Part shown: in pieces, positions 8,662 through 16,905 of the stretch
Position numbering within the stretch: the stretch's first letter is position 1
How the letters are laid out: each line of letters opens with the position of its first letter
Source: Betaproteobacteria bacterium
Lineage (GTDB): Bacteria > Pseudomonadota > Gammaproteobacteria > Burkholderiales > SG8-41
Length of the DNA stretch: 64,000 nt
Reading direction: 5' to 3'
NCBI GenBank assembly: GCA_025363575.1
Contig: JANYDM010000073.1
Coordinates: 8,270 to 72,269, forward strand
The notes under the pieces: generated by a model
Database searches by the model: none
Told to the model about the DNA's origin: nothing
The model's input: only the letters and a program-made list of their open reading frames with translations
Made by a program: the position numbers and the translations under genes

Positions 8662-9720
8662 ATGAAAAAATACAAAATTGCCTATATACCGGGCGATGGC
8701 ATTGGCAAAGAGACCGGCCCCGAAGGCGTGCGCGTGCTGGAAGCCGCCGCGCGCAAATTCGGGTTCGAACTCAAGATCGACGAATTCGACTGGAGCTGCG
8801 ACTACTACGCAAAGCACGGCCGCATGATGCCGGAGGATGGGCTCGACCAGGTGCGCAAGCACGATGCTGTGTTCTTCGGCGCGGCGGGCTGGCCGGCGAC
8901 GGTGCCCGACCACATTTCCCTGTGGGGCCTGCTGATTCCGTTTCGGCGCAATTTTCAGCAGTACGTGAATCTGCGCCCGGTGCGTCTGATGCCCGGCGTC
9001 AAATGCCCGCTGGCGGACAGGAAGCCCGGCGACATTGATTTCTGGGTGGTGCGCGAGAACAGCGAAGGCGAGTACTCGTCGATCGGCGGACGCATGTACG
9101 AAGGCACCGAAAATGAATTCGCTACGCAGCAGGCGATCTTTTCGCGCCGCGGCACCGATCGCATCATGCGCTACGCATTCGAGCTCGCGAAGAAAGGCAG
9201 GAAGAAACACGTCACGTCCGCGACCAAGTCCAACGGCATATCGATTTCGATGCCGTACTGGGACGAGCGCTTCAAGGCGATGGCCGCGCAGTATCCCGAC
9301 ATCAAGACCGACCAGTACCACATCGACATTCTGACCGCGCATTTCGTGATGCATCCAGATTGGTTCGACGTCGTCGTCGGCTCTAATCTGTTCGGCGATA
9401 TCCTGTCCGACCTCGGTCCGGCATGCACGGGGACGATCGGCATCGCGCCGTCGGCGAACATCAATCCCGAGCGGGAATTTCCGTCGTTGTTCGAGCCGGT
9501 GCATGGCTCGGCGCCCGATATTTATGGCAAAGGCATAGCGAATCCGGTCGGCCAGATCTGGTCGGGCGCGATGATGCTCGAGCATCTCGGACATCCCGAC
9601 GCGGCAAAAGCGATTGTCGATGCCGTGGAAGCTATACTCGTCGAAGGTCCGCGCACGCGCGATGTCGGCGGAAAATCAGGCACGATGGACATGGGCAAGG
9701 CGATCGCTGACGCGCTGTGA
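8662..9720 (+). CDS. ttuC: Tartrate dehydrogenase/decarboxylase or D-malate dehydrogenase (TtuC type)
   Basis: 352-residue NAD-dependent beta-decarboxylating dehydrogenase of the isocitrate/isopropylmalate fold. It shows IAYIPGDGIGKE at the N-terminus, substrate motif RENSEGEYSS, SNLFGDILSD metal Asp residues, and EPVHGSAPDIYGKGIANP nucleotide site. The insert 'DHISLWGLLIPFRRNFQQYVNLRP' is typical of tartrate/D-malate dehydrogenases rather than LeuB. I used ATG 8662 after a GAGGAG site; an in-frame GTG lies two codons upstream. It stands alone between rnpB and mraZ. Substrate choice among tartrate, D-malate and related acids is not resolvable by eye. Confidence 0.86.
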   Translation: MKKYKIAYIPGDGIGKETGPEGVRVLEAAARKFGFELKIDEFDWSCDYYAKHGRMMPEDGLDQVRKHDAVFFGAAGWPATVPDHISLWGLLIPFRRNFQQYVNLRPVRLMPGVKCPLADRKPGDIDFWVVRENSEGEYSSIGGRMYEGTENEFATQQAIFSRRGTDRIMRYAFELAKKGRKKHVTSATKSNGISISMPYWDERFKAMAAQYPDIKTDQYHIDILTAHFVMHPDWFDVVVGSNLFGDILSDLGPACTGTIGIAPSANINPEREFPSLFEPVHGSAPDIYGKGIANPVGQIWSGAMMLEHLGHPDAAKAIVDAVEAILVEGPRTRDVGGKSGTMDMGKAIADAL

Positions 9721-10206
9721 TGTCCTGTCATGCGGTGCGTTCTGGAATTGCGCCCGTGCGCGTTCCTTCACGGCGCTGAGTTACGCTGCAATGACCTGAC
9801 CGTTCGTCGCGCAACGCGGCGAACAACACATCTCGCGGTTTTTTTGCCCGCTATGCAAACAGCATAGCCGGCAGCGCATCGCGCGACGCGCGCGAATCCG
9901 TGCGGCGGTTCTGCGTCGACGCAATCCGCGCATCGATCCCTCGTCGCTCTGCTGCTGCTCCAGATTCCGGTGCTTTTCTCGCTGGTTTGGAGCCCACCGG
10001 GCTTTTTCGGGCCTACTTTGTTGCTTTTCCGCAACGCTGACCAGCAGCCCTAACTCCTTGAAATTGATACATAAAGTTAATGTATTACATTTAATATACA
10101 TTATATAACATTGTTTATAAATGTTTATTATTCTGAGATCTCGCTGTGCGCGTGAATTAATCCGCATAAGTCTTTGTCCTGAAAACAGAAAACTGGATTT
10201 GAACGC
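9721..10206 (+). other. Intergenic region with no supported gene; AT-rich tract
   Basis: No convincing gene on either strand. A small AGCCC-ACC-GGGCT hairpin followed by TTTTT at 9991-10007 could end upstream transcripts. From about 10058 to 10135 the sequence turns strongly AT-rich (repeated TTTAATATACAT/TATAAA-like words), unlike the rest of the window, and ends about 70 bases upstream of the mraZ promoter. Open frames on the minus strand here are Cys- and Arg-rich and match no family I know. Confidence 0.5.
9991..10007 (+). terminator. Weak Rho-independent terminator candidate
   Basis: A five-base-pair stem AGCCC/GGGCT with a three-base loop is followed by a T-run. It lies 270 bases after ttuC, ahead of the mraZ promoter. 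The stem is short, so confidence is low. Confidence 0.3.
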
Positions 10207-10235
10207 TTGACCATGCAACCTCTTTTTCATATAGT
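10207..10235 (+). promoter_or_regulatory. Sigma-70 promoter of the mraZ/dcw cluster
   Basis: TTGACC (10207-10212), a 17-base spacer, and TATAGT (10230-10235) form a near-consensus promoter. Its -10 end overlaps the first MraZ box, so bound MraZ would block RNA polymerase. Transcription would begin about 10242, giving a leader of about 50 bases to the mraZ start. Confidence 0.75.
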
Positions 10236-10263
10236 GGGTCATGGTGGGAAAAAGTGGGAAAAA
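10234..10263 (+). promoter_or_regulatory. MraZ operator: three GTGGG boxes at 10-base spacing
   Basis: Three direct repeats GTGGGTCATG, GTGGGAAAAA and GTGGGAAAAA lie back to back at 10234, 10244 and 10254. GTGGG boxes separated by five bases are the known MraZ binding array, one box per helical turn. The array begins in the -10 element of the promoter, consistent with autorepression. Confidence 0.85.
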
Positions 10264-10294
10264 TCCTACGATTGGAACTCCAAAAGGGGAAATC

Positions 10295-10741
10295 GTGTTT
10301 CGCGGCGTAGCGCAACTCAATCTCGACAGCAAAGGACGTCTCGCGGTGCCGTCGCGCTATCGCGAGGGTGTGCTTGTGCGTTGCGCGGGGCGCCTCGTCA
10401 TCACCGCCGATTTCGACAAGTGCCTGCTCATCTATCCGCAGCCTGATTGGGAACCGATTCAGCAGAAGTTGATGGGCCTATCGACTCTCAATCCGCGCAT
10501 TCGCGATTTGCAGCGCCAGCTGATCGGCTACGCCGAAGACATTGAGATGGACGCGGCCGGCCGCGTGCTGATATCGCCCGCGCTGCGTGATTTCGCGTCG
10601 CTGGGAAAAAGCGTGGTGCTCGTCGGCCAGGGCAACAAATTCGAATTGTGGGATGCGGAGAAGTGGGCGCAGGTGCTGGGCCGCGGCGGCGGATTCAATG
10701 ACGGCGATCTGCCGCCCGAACTGGAGGGCTTCTCGTTGTGA
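10295..10741 (+). CDS. mraZ: Transcriptional regulator MraZ
   Basis: 148-residue AbrB-like DNA-binding protein that represses the dcw cluster and forms ring oligomers. Two swapped-hairpin domains carry the family motif: [14 protein letters not shown] near residues 9-22 and [14 protein letters not shown] near 82-95. GTG 10295 is chosen because it gives the conserved start [15 protein letters not shown] and is preceded by AAGGGGA at the right distance. An upstream ATG at 10241 lies inside the operator and would add 18 unrelated residues. It overlaps rsmH by four bases. Confidence 0.93.
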   Translation: MFRGVAQLNLDSKGRLAVPSRYREGVLVRCAGRLVITADFDKCLLIYPQPDWEPIQQKLMGLSTLNPRIRDLQRQLIGYAEDIEMDAAGRVLISPALRDFASLGKSVVLVGQGNKFELWDAEKWAQVLGRGGGFNDGDLPPELEGFSL

Positions 10742-11676
10742 GCCTGGGCTCACATACCCCCGTTTTACTGGAAGAGGCGATAGAGGGATTGAGAGTGCGG
10801 ACAGACGGTTTTTACGTCGACTGCACATTCGGGCGCGGCGGACACAGCCGCCGGATTCTGGAAAGTCTGGGCAGCAAGGGACGATTGATCGCGTTCGATC
10901 GCGACCCGGCTGCCATTGCGGCGCGCGGAGGTTTAGACGATGAGCGGTTCACTTTGGTGCACCGAAGTTTCAGCGAGCTGGGTGATGTGCTCCGCCAACA
11001 CGGCATCGCCCGCGCAGATGGCATCCTGCTCGATCTTGGCGTGTCGTCTCCCCAGATCGACGATGCGGCGCGCGGCTTCAGCTTTCGCGCCGACGCGCCG
11101 CTCGACATGCGCATGGACACAAGCCGCGGCCCGACTGCGGCGCAATGGCTGGCAGAGGCTGATGAGCAGGAAATCAGAGAGGTAATCCGCAATTATGGCG
11201 AAGAACGGTTTGCTAGGCAGATTGCAGCAGCGATTGTTGCGGCACGAGAGGGGCGGCCTGTCGCAACCACACGTGAGCTTGCCGGGCTCGTGGCCAAGGC
11301 TGTACGCACACGCGAGCCGGGGCAGAATCCAGCGACGCGGACCTTTCAGGCTCTACGGATTCACGTCAATCAGGAGCTTGAAGAGTTGACCGGCGTGCTG
11401 CCCCAATGCGTCGCTGCGCTGGCGCCGGCAGGACGTATTGTCGTCATCAGTTTTCACTCGCTCGAAGACCGCATCGTCAAGCGGTTCCTGCGCGAAAATT
11501 CGCAGCCGCCGCGGCTGCCGGCGCGCCTGCCGCTGCGCGCGGCGCAGTTGCCGCGGCCGCCGTTGCGCCTCATCGGCAAGCTTCAGCGCCCGTCCCCCGA
11601 TGAAATCGCCGCGAACGCGCGCGCGCGCAGCGCGTTGATGCGGGTGGCCGAGCGCACCGCGGAGCCGCACGCGTGA
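10738..11676 (+). CDS. rsmH: 16S rRNA (cytosine(1402)-N4)-methyltransferase
   Basis: Methylates N4 of C1402 in 16S rRNA, complementing the 2'-O-methylation by RsmI at the same base; both genes are in this window. 312 residues. The SAM-binding motif [10 protein letters not shown] is at 28-37, with HTPVLLEEA at the start, [19 protein letters not shown], and the C-terminal [14 protein letters not shown]. It begins with GTG in a GTGA overlap with mraZ. Confidence 0.95.
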   Translation: MSLGSHTPVLLEEAIEGLRVRTDGFYVDCTFGRGGHSRRILESLGSKGRLIAFDRDPAAIAARGGLDDERFTLVHRSFSELGDVLRQHGIARADGILLDLGVSSPQIDDAARGFSFRADAPLDMRMDTSRGPTAAQWLAEADEQEIREVIRNYGEERFARQIAAAIVAAREGRPVATTRELAGLVAKAVRTREPGQNPATRTFQALRIHVNQELEELTGVLPQCVAALAPAGRIVVISFHSLEDRIVKRFLRENSQPPRLPARLPLRAAQLPRPPLRLIGKLQRPSPDEIAANARARSALMRVAERTAEPHA

Positions 11677-11948
11677 TGGCACGCCTTAATCTGATACTGC
11701 TTGCCGTTCTCGTCGTCTGCGCCCTGTCGGTCGTCACGTCGCAGCACAAGGCGCGCAAGCTCTACGTCGACCTGCAAAAAGAGCAGGCGATCGCAAAACA
11801 GCTCGAAGTCGAATGGGGCCAGCTGCAGCTCGAGCAGAGCACCTGGGCGATGCATGCGCGCATCGAAAAAATCGCCAGCGGCCGGCTCATGATGCGTGTG
11901 CCGCCTGCCGGGCGCGTGCAGGTGGTTGCTCCGGAAGGCGCGCAATGA
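11676..11948 (+). CDS. ftsL: Cell division protein FtsL
   Basis: Small bitopic divisome protein (90 residues) that forms a periplasmic coiled coil with FtsB and joins FtsQ and the FtsWI synthase. A membrane segment (LNLILLAVLVVCALSVVTS) is followed by a heptad-rich helix ('LYVDLQKEQAIAKQLEVEWGQL') and a short tail. The start could be GTG 11673 or ATG 11676; both overlap the rsmH stop. The low sequence conservation of FtsL means position between rsmH and ftsI carries much of the assignment. Confidence 0.9.
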   Translation: MARLNLILLAVLVVCALSVVTSQHKARKLYVDLQKEQAIAKQLEVEWGQLQLEQSTWAMHARIEKIASGRLMMRVPPAGRVQVVAPEGAQ

Positions 11949-13675
11949 AAGCGCACGGCCCGGCCATGGCGCTCGACATGCCGGGCTGGCGTTCGCGCAC
12001 GCTGCTCGTGATGCTGCTGCTGGGTTTCGGCGTGCTCGTCGGGCGCGCAGTTTACCTGCAGGGGCTGAACAACGACTTTCTGCAGAAAAAGGGCGACGCG
12101 CGCTACGGCCGGGTGATCGAGCTGTCGGCGACACGCGGCATGATTACCGATCGCAATCGCGAGCCGCTGGCAATCTCGACGCCGGTCGAGTCAGTGTGGG
12201 CGAGCCCGGGTGACGTTGAAATTTCGCAGGCGCAGATGAAGCGCCTGTCGCAGTTGCTCGAGATCGATGCGGCGGAACTGAAGAAACGGTTCGCTGAAGC
12301 CGACCGCGATTTTGTCTACCTCAAGCGCCATCTGCCGCCCGAGCAGGCGGCGAAAATCGTCGAACTGAATGTGCCGGGCATTTCGCTGAAGCGCGAATAC
12401 CGGCGCTATTATCCGGGCAGCGAATACTTCGCGCATCTTATCGGCTTTACCGATATCGACGACCAGGGCCAGGAGGCGCTCGAACTCGCGTTCGACGCGC
12501 AACTGGCGGGCAAAGCGGGCAGCCGGCGCGTGATCAAAGACCGGCTCGGCCGCATCGTAGAAGACGTCGAGAGCGTGCGCCTGCCGCAGCAGGGGCGCGA
12601 TCTCACGCTGTCGGTCGATGCCAGGATCCAGTATCTCGCGTATCGCGAGCTCAAGAATGCGGTCGAAGCGCATCGCGCGAAAGCCGGCGGCATCGTCGTC
12701 CTCGACGCGCAGACGGGCGAAGTGCTCGCGATGGCCAACCTGCCGTCTTACAACCCGAACAACCGCGGCAAGCTCGATCCGCGTCGCACACGCAACCGCG
12801 CCGTGACCGATCTGTTCGAGCCGGGTTCGACGTTGAAACCATTTACGGTGGCGGCAGCACTGGAAAGCGGCAAGTACAAGCCCGAAACCATTATTCAGAC
12901 CGGCTCGGGGCAACTCGTGATCGGCAGCGCGACGGTGCACGATGCGCATCCTGATGGCCCCCTGACCGTTGCCCAGGTCATCCAGAAATCCTCCAACGTC
13001 GGTGCCGCCAAGATCGCGCTGTCAATGGCGGCCGAACAGATGTGGGACATCTTCAGCCAGGTCGGCTTCGGCACCCAGCCGCGGTCGGGATTCCCCGGCG
13101 AAGTCTCGGGCAAGCTGCGCGCGTATGCGAACTGGCGCCCGATTGAGCAGGCGACGATGGCATACGGGCACGGCTTGTCTCTGAGCCTGCTGCAACTTGC
13201 GCGCGCCTATCTCATTTTTGCGGGCGACGGCGAAATCAAACCTGTCACGCTGGTCAAGCTCGATACGCCGGCCGCCTCGAAGCGCGTGATTTCAGCTGAA
13301 ACCGCGCTGCAAGTGCGCCGCATGCTGGAGATGGTCGTGCAGCCGGGGGGCACGGCGCCGCGTGCGCAGATCACGGGCTATCGCGTCGCGGGCAAGACCG
13401 GCACGGCGCACAAGCTCGATGGCGCGACCTACGCGCCGAACAAATACGTATCGTCTTTCATCGGTTTCGCGCCCGCGTCCGCGCCGCGCCTGATCGTCGC
13501 GGTGATGATCGACGAGCCGGGCGCCGGCCAATACTACGGCGGCGCCGTCGCCGCACCCGTCTTCAGCAGCGTGATGGCGGGCTCGTTGCGCCTGCTCGGG
13601 GTCAAGCCGGACGCCCCACTCAACAACGTCGTGCTGCCGCCGCCGAACGCGCCCGAAGTGCGCGAAGAAGTATGA
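11945..13675 (+). CDS. ftsI: Peptidoglycan D,D-transpeptidase FtsI (PBP3)
   Basis: Septal class B penicillin-binding protein that cross-links peptidoglycan with FtsW. 576 residues: cytoplasmic tail, one membrane segment (about 20-42), the PBP dimerisation domain, then the transpeptidase. The active-site Ser is in STLK (295-298), SSN is at 349-351, and KTGT at 484-487. ATG 11945 overlaps the ftsL stop (ATGA), whereas upstream extensions read through ftsL in another frame. It is coupled to murE by another ATGA. Confidence 0.95.
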   Translation: MKAHGPAMALDMPGWRSRTLLVMLLLGFGVLVGRAVYLQGLNNDFLQKKGDARYGRVIELSATRGMITDRNREPLAISTPVESVWASPGDVEISQAQMKRLSQLLEIDAAELKKRFAEADRDFVYLKRHLPPEQAAKIVELNVPGISLKREYRRYYPGSEYFAHLIGFTDIDDQGQEALELAFDAQLAGKAGSRRVIKDRLGRIVEDVESVRLPQQGRDLTLSVDARIQYLAYRELKNAVEAHRAKAGGIVVLDAQTGEVLAMANLPSYNPNNRGKLDPRRTRNRAVTDLFEPGSTLKPFTVAAALESGKYKPETIIQTGSGQLVIGSATVHDAHPDGPLTVAQVIQKSSNVGAAKIALSMAAEQMWDIFSQVGFGTQPRSGFPGEVSGKLRAYANWRPIEQATMAYGHGLSLSLLQLARAYLIFAGDGEIKPVTLVKLDTPAASKRVISAETALQVRRMLEMVVQPGGTAPRAQITGYRVAGKTGTAHKLDGATYAPNKYVSSFIGFAPASAPRLIVAVMIDEPGAGQYYGGAVAAPVFSSVMAGSLRLLGVKPDAPLNNVVLPPPNAPEVREEV

Positions 13676-15129
13676 AGACTCCGAGCCTGGCTCATCTCAC
13701 CATCAAGAGGCTGGTGACCGACAGCCGGCGCGTGCGGCGCGGCGACACGTTTGTTGCCTACCCGGGCGAGACGCAGGACGGCCGCAGCTATATAGCCCAG
13801 GCAATCGCGCGCGGTGCGGCGTCCGTGTTGTGGGAGAAGCGCGGATTCAAGTGGAAACCGGAATGGCGTGTACCGAATGCCGGGGTCGCGCATCTGCGCG
13901 CCAGGGCCGGAGATATCGCAAGCCGCGTGAATGGCGACCCGAGCGTGCGGTTGTGCATGACAGGCGTCACCGGCACCAACGGCAAGACGACCTGCAGCCA
14001 GTGGATCGCGCAGGCGCTCGATCATTGCGGCGTGCGCAGCGGCGTCATTGGCACACTTGGCTACGGCATGCGCGGCACGCTGCATCCGCTGCTGAACACC
14101 ACGCCGGACGCGGTGTGGCTGCATGCGCAACTCGCCAGTTTCCTGCGGCGCGGCGCGCGCGCAGTCAGCATGGAAGTCTCGTCGATCGGGCTCGACCAGG
14201 ACCGCGTGGCGGGCGTGCAGTTCGATGGCGCGCTGTTCACCAACCTGACGCGCGACCATCTCGACTATCACCGCACCATGGCGCGCTATCGCCGCGCCAA
14301 GCTGCGGTTGTTCGAGTGCGCTTCACTCAAGCACGCCATTGTCAATCTCGACGATAAGTTCGGCCGCATACTCGCTGCGCGCGTAAAGAGGCGCGGACTG
14401 CGCGTTCTCGGCTACGGTTTCGCGGGCCGCAGCAAAAACCTGCGCCGTCTGCCGTGCGTCGCGGGCTCGAACCTCGTCGCCGGCGCGCACGGCGTGCAGT
14501 TCGACGTCGCCACGCCGGCGGGTCGCGCAACGATCGAAAGTCCGATGCTGGGCCGGCACAATGCATCGAACCTGTTGGGGACCCTGGCGGCTTTGCTTGC
14601 GGGCGGCATCAAGCTCAAAGAAGCGGTCGCCGCACTCGGTAAGCTTAAGCCGGTAGCGGGCCGCATGCAGAAACTTGGCGGGGGAAAGCGCCCGCTGGTA
14701 GTGGTCGATTACGCGCACACGCCCGATGCGCTGGAGCATGCGCTGCGGAGCCTGCGCGAAATCATTGCGAAGCAGAGCGCGATCGTGTGCGTGTTCGGCT
14801 GCGGCGGCGACCGCGACCGCGGCAAGCGTCCGTTGATGGGCGCGGTGGCGACGCGACTTGCCGACCGCGTGGTGATCACCAGCGATAATCCGCGCAACGA
14901 GCAGCCGCAGAAAATCATCGCCGATATTCGCCGGGGGGCGCGCGGCCACTACGTTGTCGAAACCGATCGCCGCCGCGCGATCGCGCGCGCACTGCGCACG
15001 GCGCGGCGCGGCGATGTCGTGTTGATCGCCGGCAAGGGACACGAGAACTATCAGGAAACCGGCGGGGTCAGGCGGGCATACAGCGATTTGAGTGTAGCGC
15101 GCACTGAATTGCAGAGGTGGAGCGCGTGA
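13672..15129 (+). CDS. murE: UDP-MurNAc-L-Ala-D-Glu:meso-diaminopimelate ligase
   Basis: Adds meso-diaminopimelate to the peptidoglycan precursor. 485 residues in the Mur ligase three-domain plan. The ATP loop GVTGTNGKTT is at 98-107. The central 'NLTRDHLDYHRTMARY' contributes the carbamylated-Lys/Mg region. DNPR at 405-408 is the signature that specifies diaminopimelate rather than lysine. ATGA overlap with ftsI. The following murF does not overlap it directly: an unusual 241-base spacer intervenes. Confidence 0.95.
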   Translation: MKTPSLAHLTIKRLVTDSRRVRRGDTFVAYPGETQDGRSYIAQAIARGAASVLWEKRGFKWKPEWRVPNAGVAHLRARAGDIASRVNGDPSVRLCMTGVTGTNGKTTCSQWIAQALDHCGVRSGVIGTLGYGMRGTLHPLLNTTPDAVWLHAQLASFLRRGARAVSMEVSSIGLDQDRVAGVQFDGALFTNLTRDHLDYHRTMARYRRAKLRLFECASLKHAIVNLDDKFGRILAARVKRRGLRVLGYGFAGRSKNLRRLPCVAGSNLVAGAHGVQFDVATPAGRATIESPMLGRHNASNLLGTLAALLAGGIKLKEAVAALGKLKPVAGRMQKLGGGKRPLVVVDYAHTPDALEHALRSLREIIAKQSAIVCVFGCGGDRDRGKRPLMGAVATRLADRVVITSDNPRNEQPQKIIADIRRGARGHYVVETDRRRAIARALRTARRGDVVLIAGKGHENYQETGGVRRAYSDLSVARTELQRWSA

Positions 15130-15166
15130 GCTACCGAGCAGGGATCGGCGCAGCGCGGGGCAGGGC

Positions 15167-15190
15167 CCCCGCCCGCGGGGATGCGACCGT
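15167..15190 (+). repeat. Hairpin plus ATGCGACCGT element, copy 1
   Basis: CCCCG-CCCG-CGGGG (15167-15180) is followed directly by ATGCGACCGT. The 13 bases GGGATGCGACCGT recur exactly at 21711-21723 after another hairpin. This looks like a small REP-like intergenic repeat. Confidence 0.4.
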
Positions 15191-15279
15191 GGAGCCGGTC
15201 ATGGGCGCGTCATGGCCGATCCCATGCGCATCAGCGGGGTCAGATCTCCGGTGGAGCCTCACTTCCACCCTTCGACGCG

Positions 15280-15303
15280 CCCCGCGAAGCGGGGATGCGG
15301 ACA
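15280..15303 (+). repeat. Hairpin plus ATGCG element, copy 2
   Basis: CCCCGC-GAA-GCGGGG (15280-15294) forms a six-base-pair stem around GCGAAGC, a sequence known to make unusually stable mini-hairpins. It is followed by ATGCGGAC, close to the ATGCGACC after the other copies. Confidence 0.4.
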
Positions 15304-15370
15304 AAGCGATTGCGACCAATTGCCGACAATGGGACGCTGGCCTCTCGCTAGCGGCAGAGGAGGCAAGCGC

Positions 15371-16765
15371 ATGATGCGCGTCTCGCAGGCAGCGCAGGCT
15401 CTCGGCGCCCGCTACACGGGCGCGGATGCGGAGTTCACCGCCGTATGCACGGACAGCCGCGCGCTGAAAGGCGGCGAGCTGTTTGTCGCGCTGAAAGGGG
15501 ATCGCTACGATGCGCACGCGTTTCTGGCGGATGTCGCCGCGGCGGGCGCGGCCGCAGTCCTCGTCGAACGCGCTTGCGATATCGATGTGCCGCAGATCGT
15601 AGTCGACGACACGACGCGCGCGCTCGGCCGTCTCGCCAACTACTGGCGCCGCCAATTCGATATACCACTGGTCGCAGTCACCGGCAGCAGCGGCAAAACG
15701 ACCGTGAAAGAAATGCTGGCGGCGATCCTGCGTGAGGCGGTCAGGACGGCGCCGCGTACCGGCGATCCCGACACGTGTGTGTTGTCGACGCGCGGCAACC
15801 TCAATAATCATATAGGCGTGCCGCTGACGCTGCTCGAACTGCGCAGCGCGCACCGCTATGCCGTGATCGAAATGGGCATGAACCACGCCGGGGAAATCAG
15901 CTACATCACGCGCATGGCCGAGCCCGACGTTGCGCTGATCAACAACGCGGGCGTTGCGCATATGGAGAATTTCGATTCCGGCGAAGGCATCGCGCGCGCC
16001 AAAGGCGAAATCTTCGAAGGCCTGAAAAGCGGCGGCACCGCCGTGCTCAATGCGGACGACCCGTACGCATCGCTGTGGCGCGAGCTCGCGCGCCCTCACC
16101 GGCAACTGGATTTCGCGCTCGAGACGCCAGCTGCAGTGACGGCGACTTACCGCCTGCGTGAGCTGGACAGTGACATCGTGCTTAACACCCCGCTCGGCAC
16201 AGCGGGCGCCGTAGTGCCGGCGCCCGGCCTGCACAACGTGCGCAATGCGCTCGCTGCCAGCGCGGCGGCGAGCGCGCTTGCCGTGTCCGCTGCCACGGTG
16301 GCGGCCGGCCTCGCGCAGTACGGCGGCGTCAAGGGAAGACTGCAGCGCAAGAGCGGCCGCCAAGGCGCCACGCTGATCGACGACACCTATAACGCGAACC
16401 CCGATTCCATGCGCGCCGCGATAGCGGTGCTCGCGCGGATATCCGGCAAAAAATTACTGGTTTTGGGCGACATGGGCGAACTGGGCGCCGATGCGGCGGC
16501 AATGCATGCGCAAATCGGCGAGTTCGCCCGCGCGGCCGGCATCGAGCGGCTTTTCACGCTGGGCGAATTATCCGCGCACACAACGCAGGCGTTCGGCGCC
16601 GGCGCGCGCCACTTCGCGCGTATCGAGGAGCTGCTGGCGGAAGTCGGCAAGGTGCTGGCGGCGGACATGACGGTGCTGATCAAGGGCTCGCGTTTCATGC
16701 AGATGGAAAGAGTCGTGAAGCATTTCGAATTGGCAGGCAGGCCGGTCTCGTCGGGGATGAATTAG
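15371..16765 (+). CDS. murF: UDP-MurNAc-tripeptide:D-alanyl-D-alanine ligase
   Basis: Adds the D-Ala-D-Ala dipeptide to the peptidoglycan precursor. 464 residues. The N-terminal substrate domain (CTDSRALKGGELFVALKGDRYDAHAF) is followed by the ATP loop VTGSSGKTT (103-111), NHIGVPLTLL, and DDTYNANPDSM in the ligase core. ATG 15371 follows a GAGGAGG site seven bases away; a second ATG is next to it. Starting further upstream would add about 53 residues of spacer translated in a frame with no family similarity. Confidence 0.94.
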   Translation: MMRVSQAAQALGARYTGADAEFTAVCTDSRALKGGELFVALKGDRYDAHAFLADVAAAGAAAVLVERACDIDVPQIVVDDTTRALGRLANYWRRQFDIPLVAVTGSSGKTTVKEMLAAILREAVRTAPRTGDPDTCVLSTRGNLNNHIGVPLTLLELRSAHRYAVIEMGMNHAGEISYITRMAEPDVALINNAGVAHMENFDSGEGIARAKGEIFEGLKSGGTAVLNADDPYASLWRELARPHRQLDFALETPAAVTATYRLRELDSDIVLNTPLGTAGAVVPAPGLHNVRNALAASAAASALAVSAATVAAGLAQYGGVKGRLQRKSGRQGATLIDDTYNANPDSMRAAIAVLARISGKKLLVLGDMGELGADAAAMHAQIGEFARAAGIERLFTLGELSAHTTQAFGAGARHFARIEELLAEVGKVLAADMTVLIKGSRFMQMERVVKHFELAGRPVSSGMN

Positions 16766-16840
16766 ATGCTATTGGAACTCGGAGTTATACGCCGCTCGCT
16801 CTGCGCAGCATTAGCGACTGAAGGTCACCAATGCTGCTAG
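16766..16840 (+). other. Leader mini-ORF 1 before mraY (24 codons)
   Basis: Starts directly after the murF TAG and reads [20 protein letters not shown] plus four residues. It stops at 16838-16840, ten bases into mini-ORF 2, so termination could feed reinitiation. Its own ribosome site within murF is weak. Translation is unproven. Confidence 0.35.
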
Positions 16841-16895
16841 AGCTCGGTGCCATAGGCCGCTCGCCCTGCGCAGCATTCGTAACCGGAGGTCACCA
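16766..16895 (+). repeat. Two 65-base tandem copies of the mraY translation-start region
   Basis: Bases 16766-16830 and 16831-16895 are two head-to-tail 65-base units, about three quarters identical. Each begins with ATGCTNNTNGARCTCG and ends with a ribosome site plus GGTCACCA. The real mraY start (16896) begins with the same words. This is a tandem duplication of the mraY 5' end together with its leader. The silent differences in codons 3-6 are described under findings. Confidence 0.85.
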
Positions 16896-16905
16896 ATGCT
16901 TCTAG
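16831..16905 (+). other. Leader mini-ORF 2 before mraY (24 codons)
   Basis: Reads [20 protein letters not shown] plus four residues. It is preceded by GAAGGTCACCA and ends at TAG 16903-16905, ten bases inside mraY in another frame. The layout repeats that of mini-ORF 1 exactly, one 65-base unit further on. Confidence 0.35.

Larger units (their letters stand above)
15126..15374 (+). other. Coupled spacer ORF between murE and murF (82 codons)
   Basis: A GTG at 15126 overlaps the murE stop as GTGA. The frame stays open for 82 codons and its TGA overlaps the murF ATG as ATGA (15371-15374), so ribosomes could pass murE-spacer-murF without a break. The predicted peptide (VSYRAGIGAARG...) resembles no protein I know. 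Its first 35 bases are loosely similar to the murF start (GCGCGT...GCAGG..TCGGCGC), possibly a decayed duplicate. Two hairpin repeats lie inside. Translation is unproven. Confidence 0.35.

Noticed and set aside
9768..10332. Cys- and Arg-rich minus-strand frames in the gap before mraZ
   Set aside because: Two overlapping frames are open, neither has a ribosome site or family match, and one runs through the mraZ promoter.
15131..16363. 410-codon minus-strand open frame over the spacer and murF
   Set aside because: It runs through murF antisense and shows no protein-like features.
16766..16895. Possible CRISPR array
   Set aside because: Only two 65-base units with no spacers; they are copies of the mraY start.
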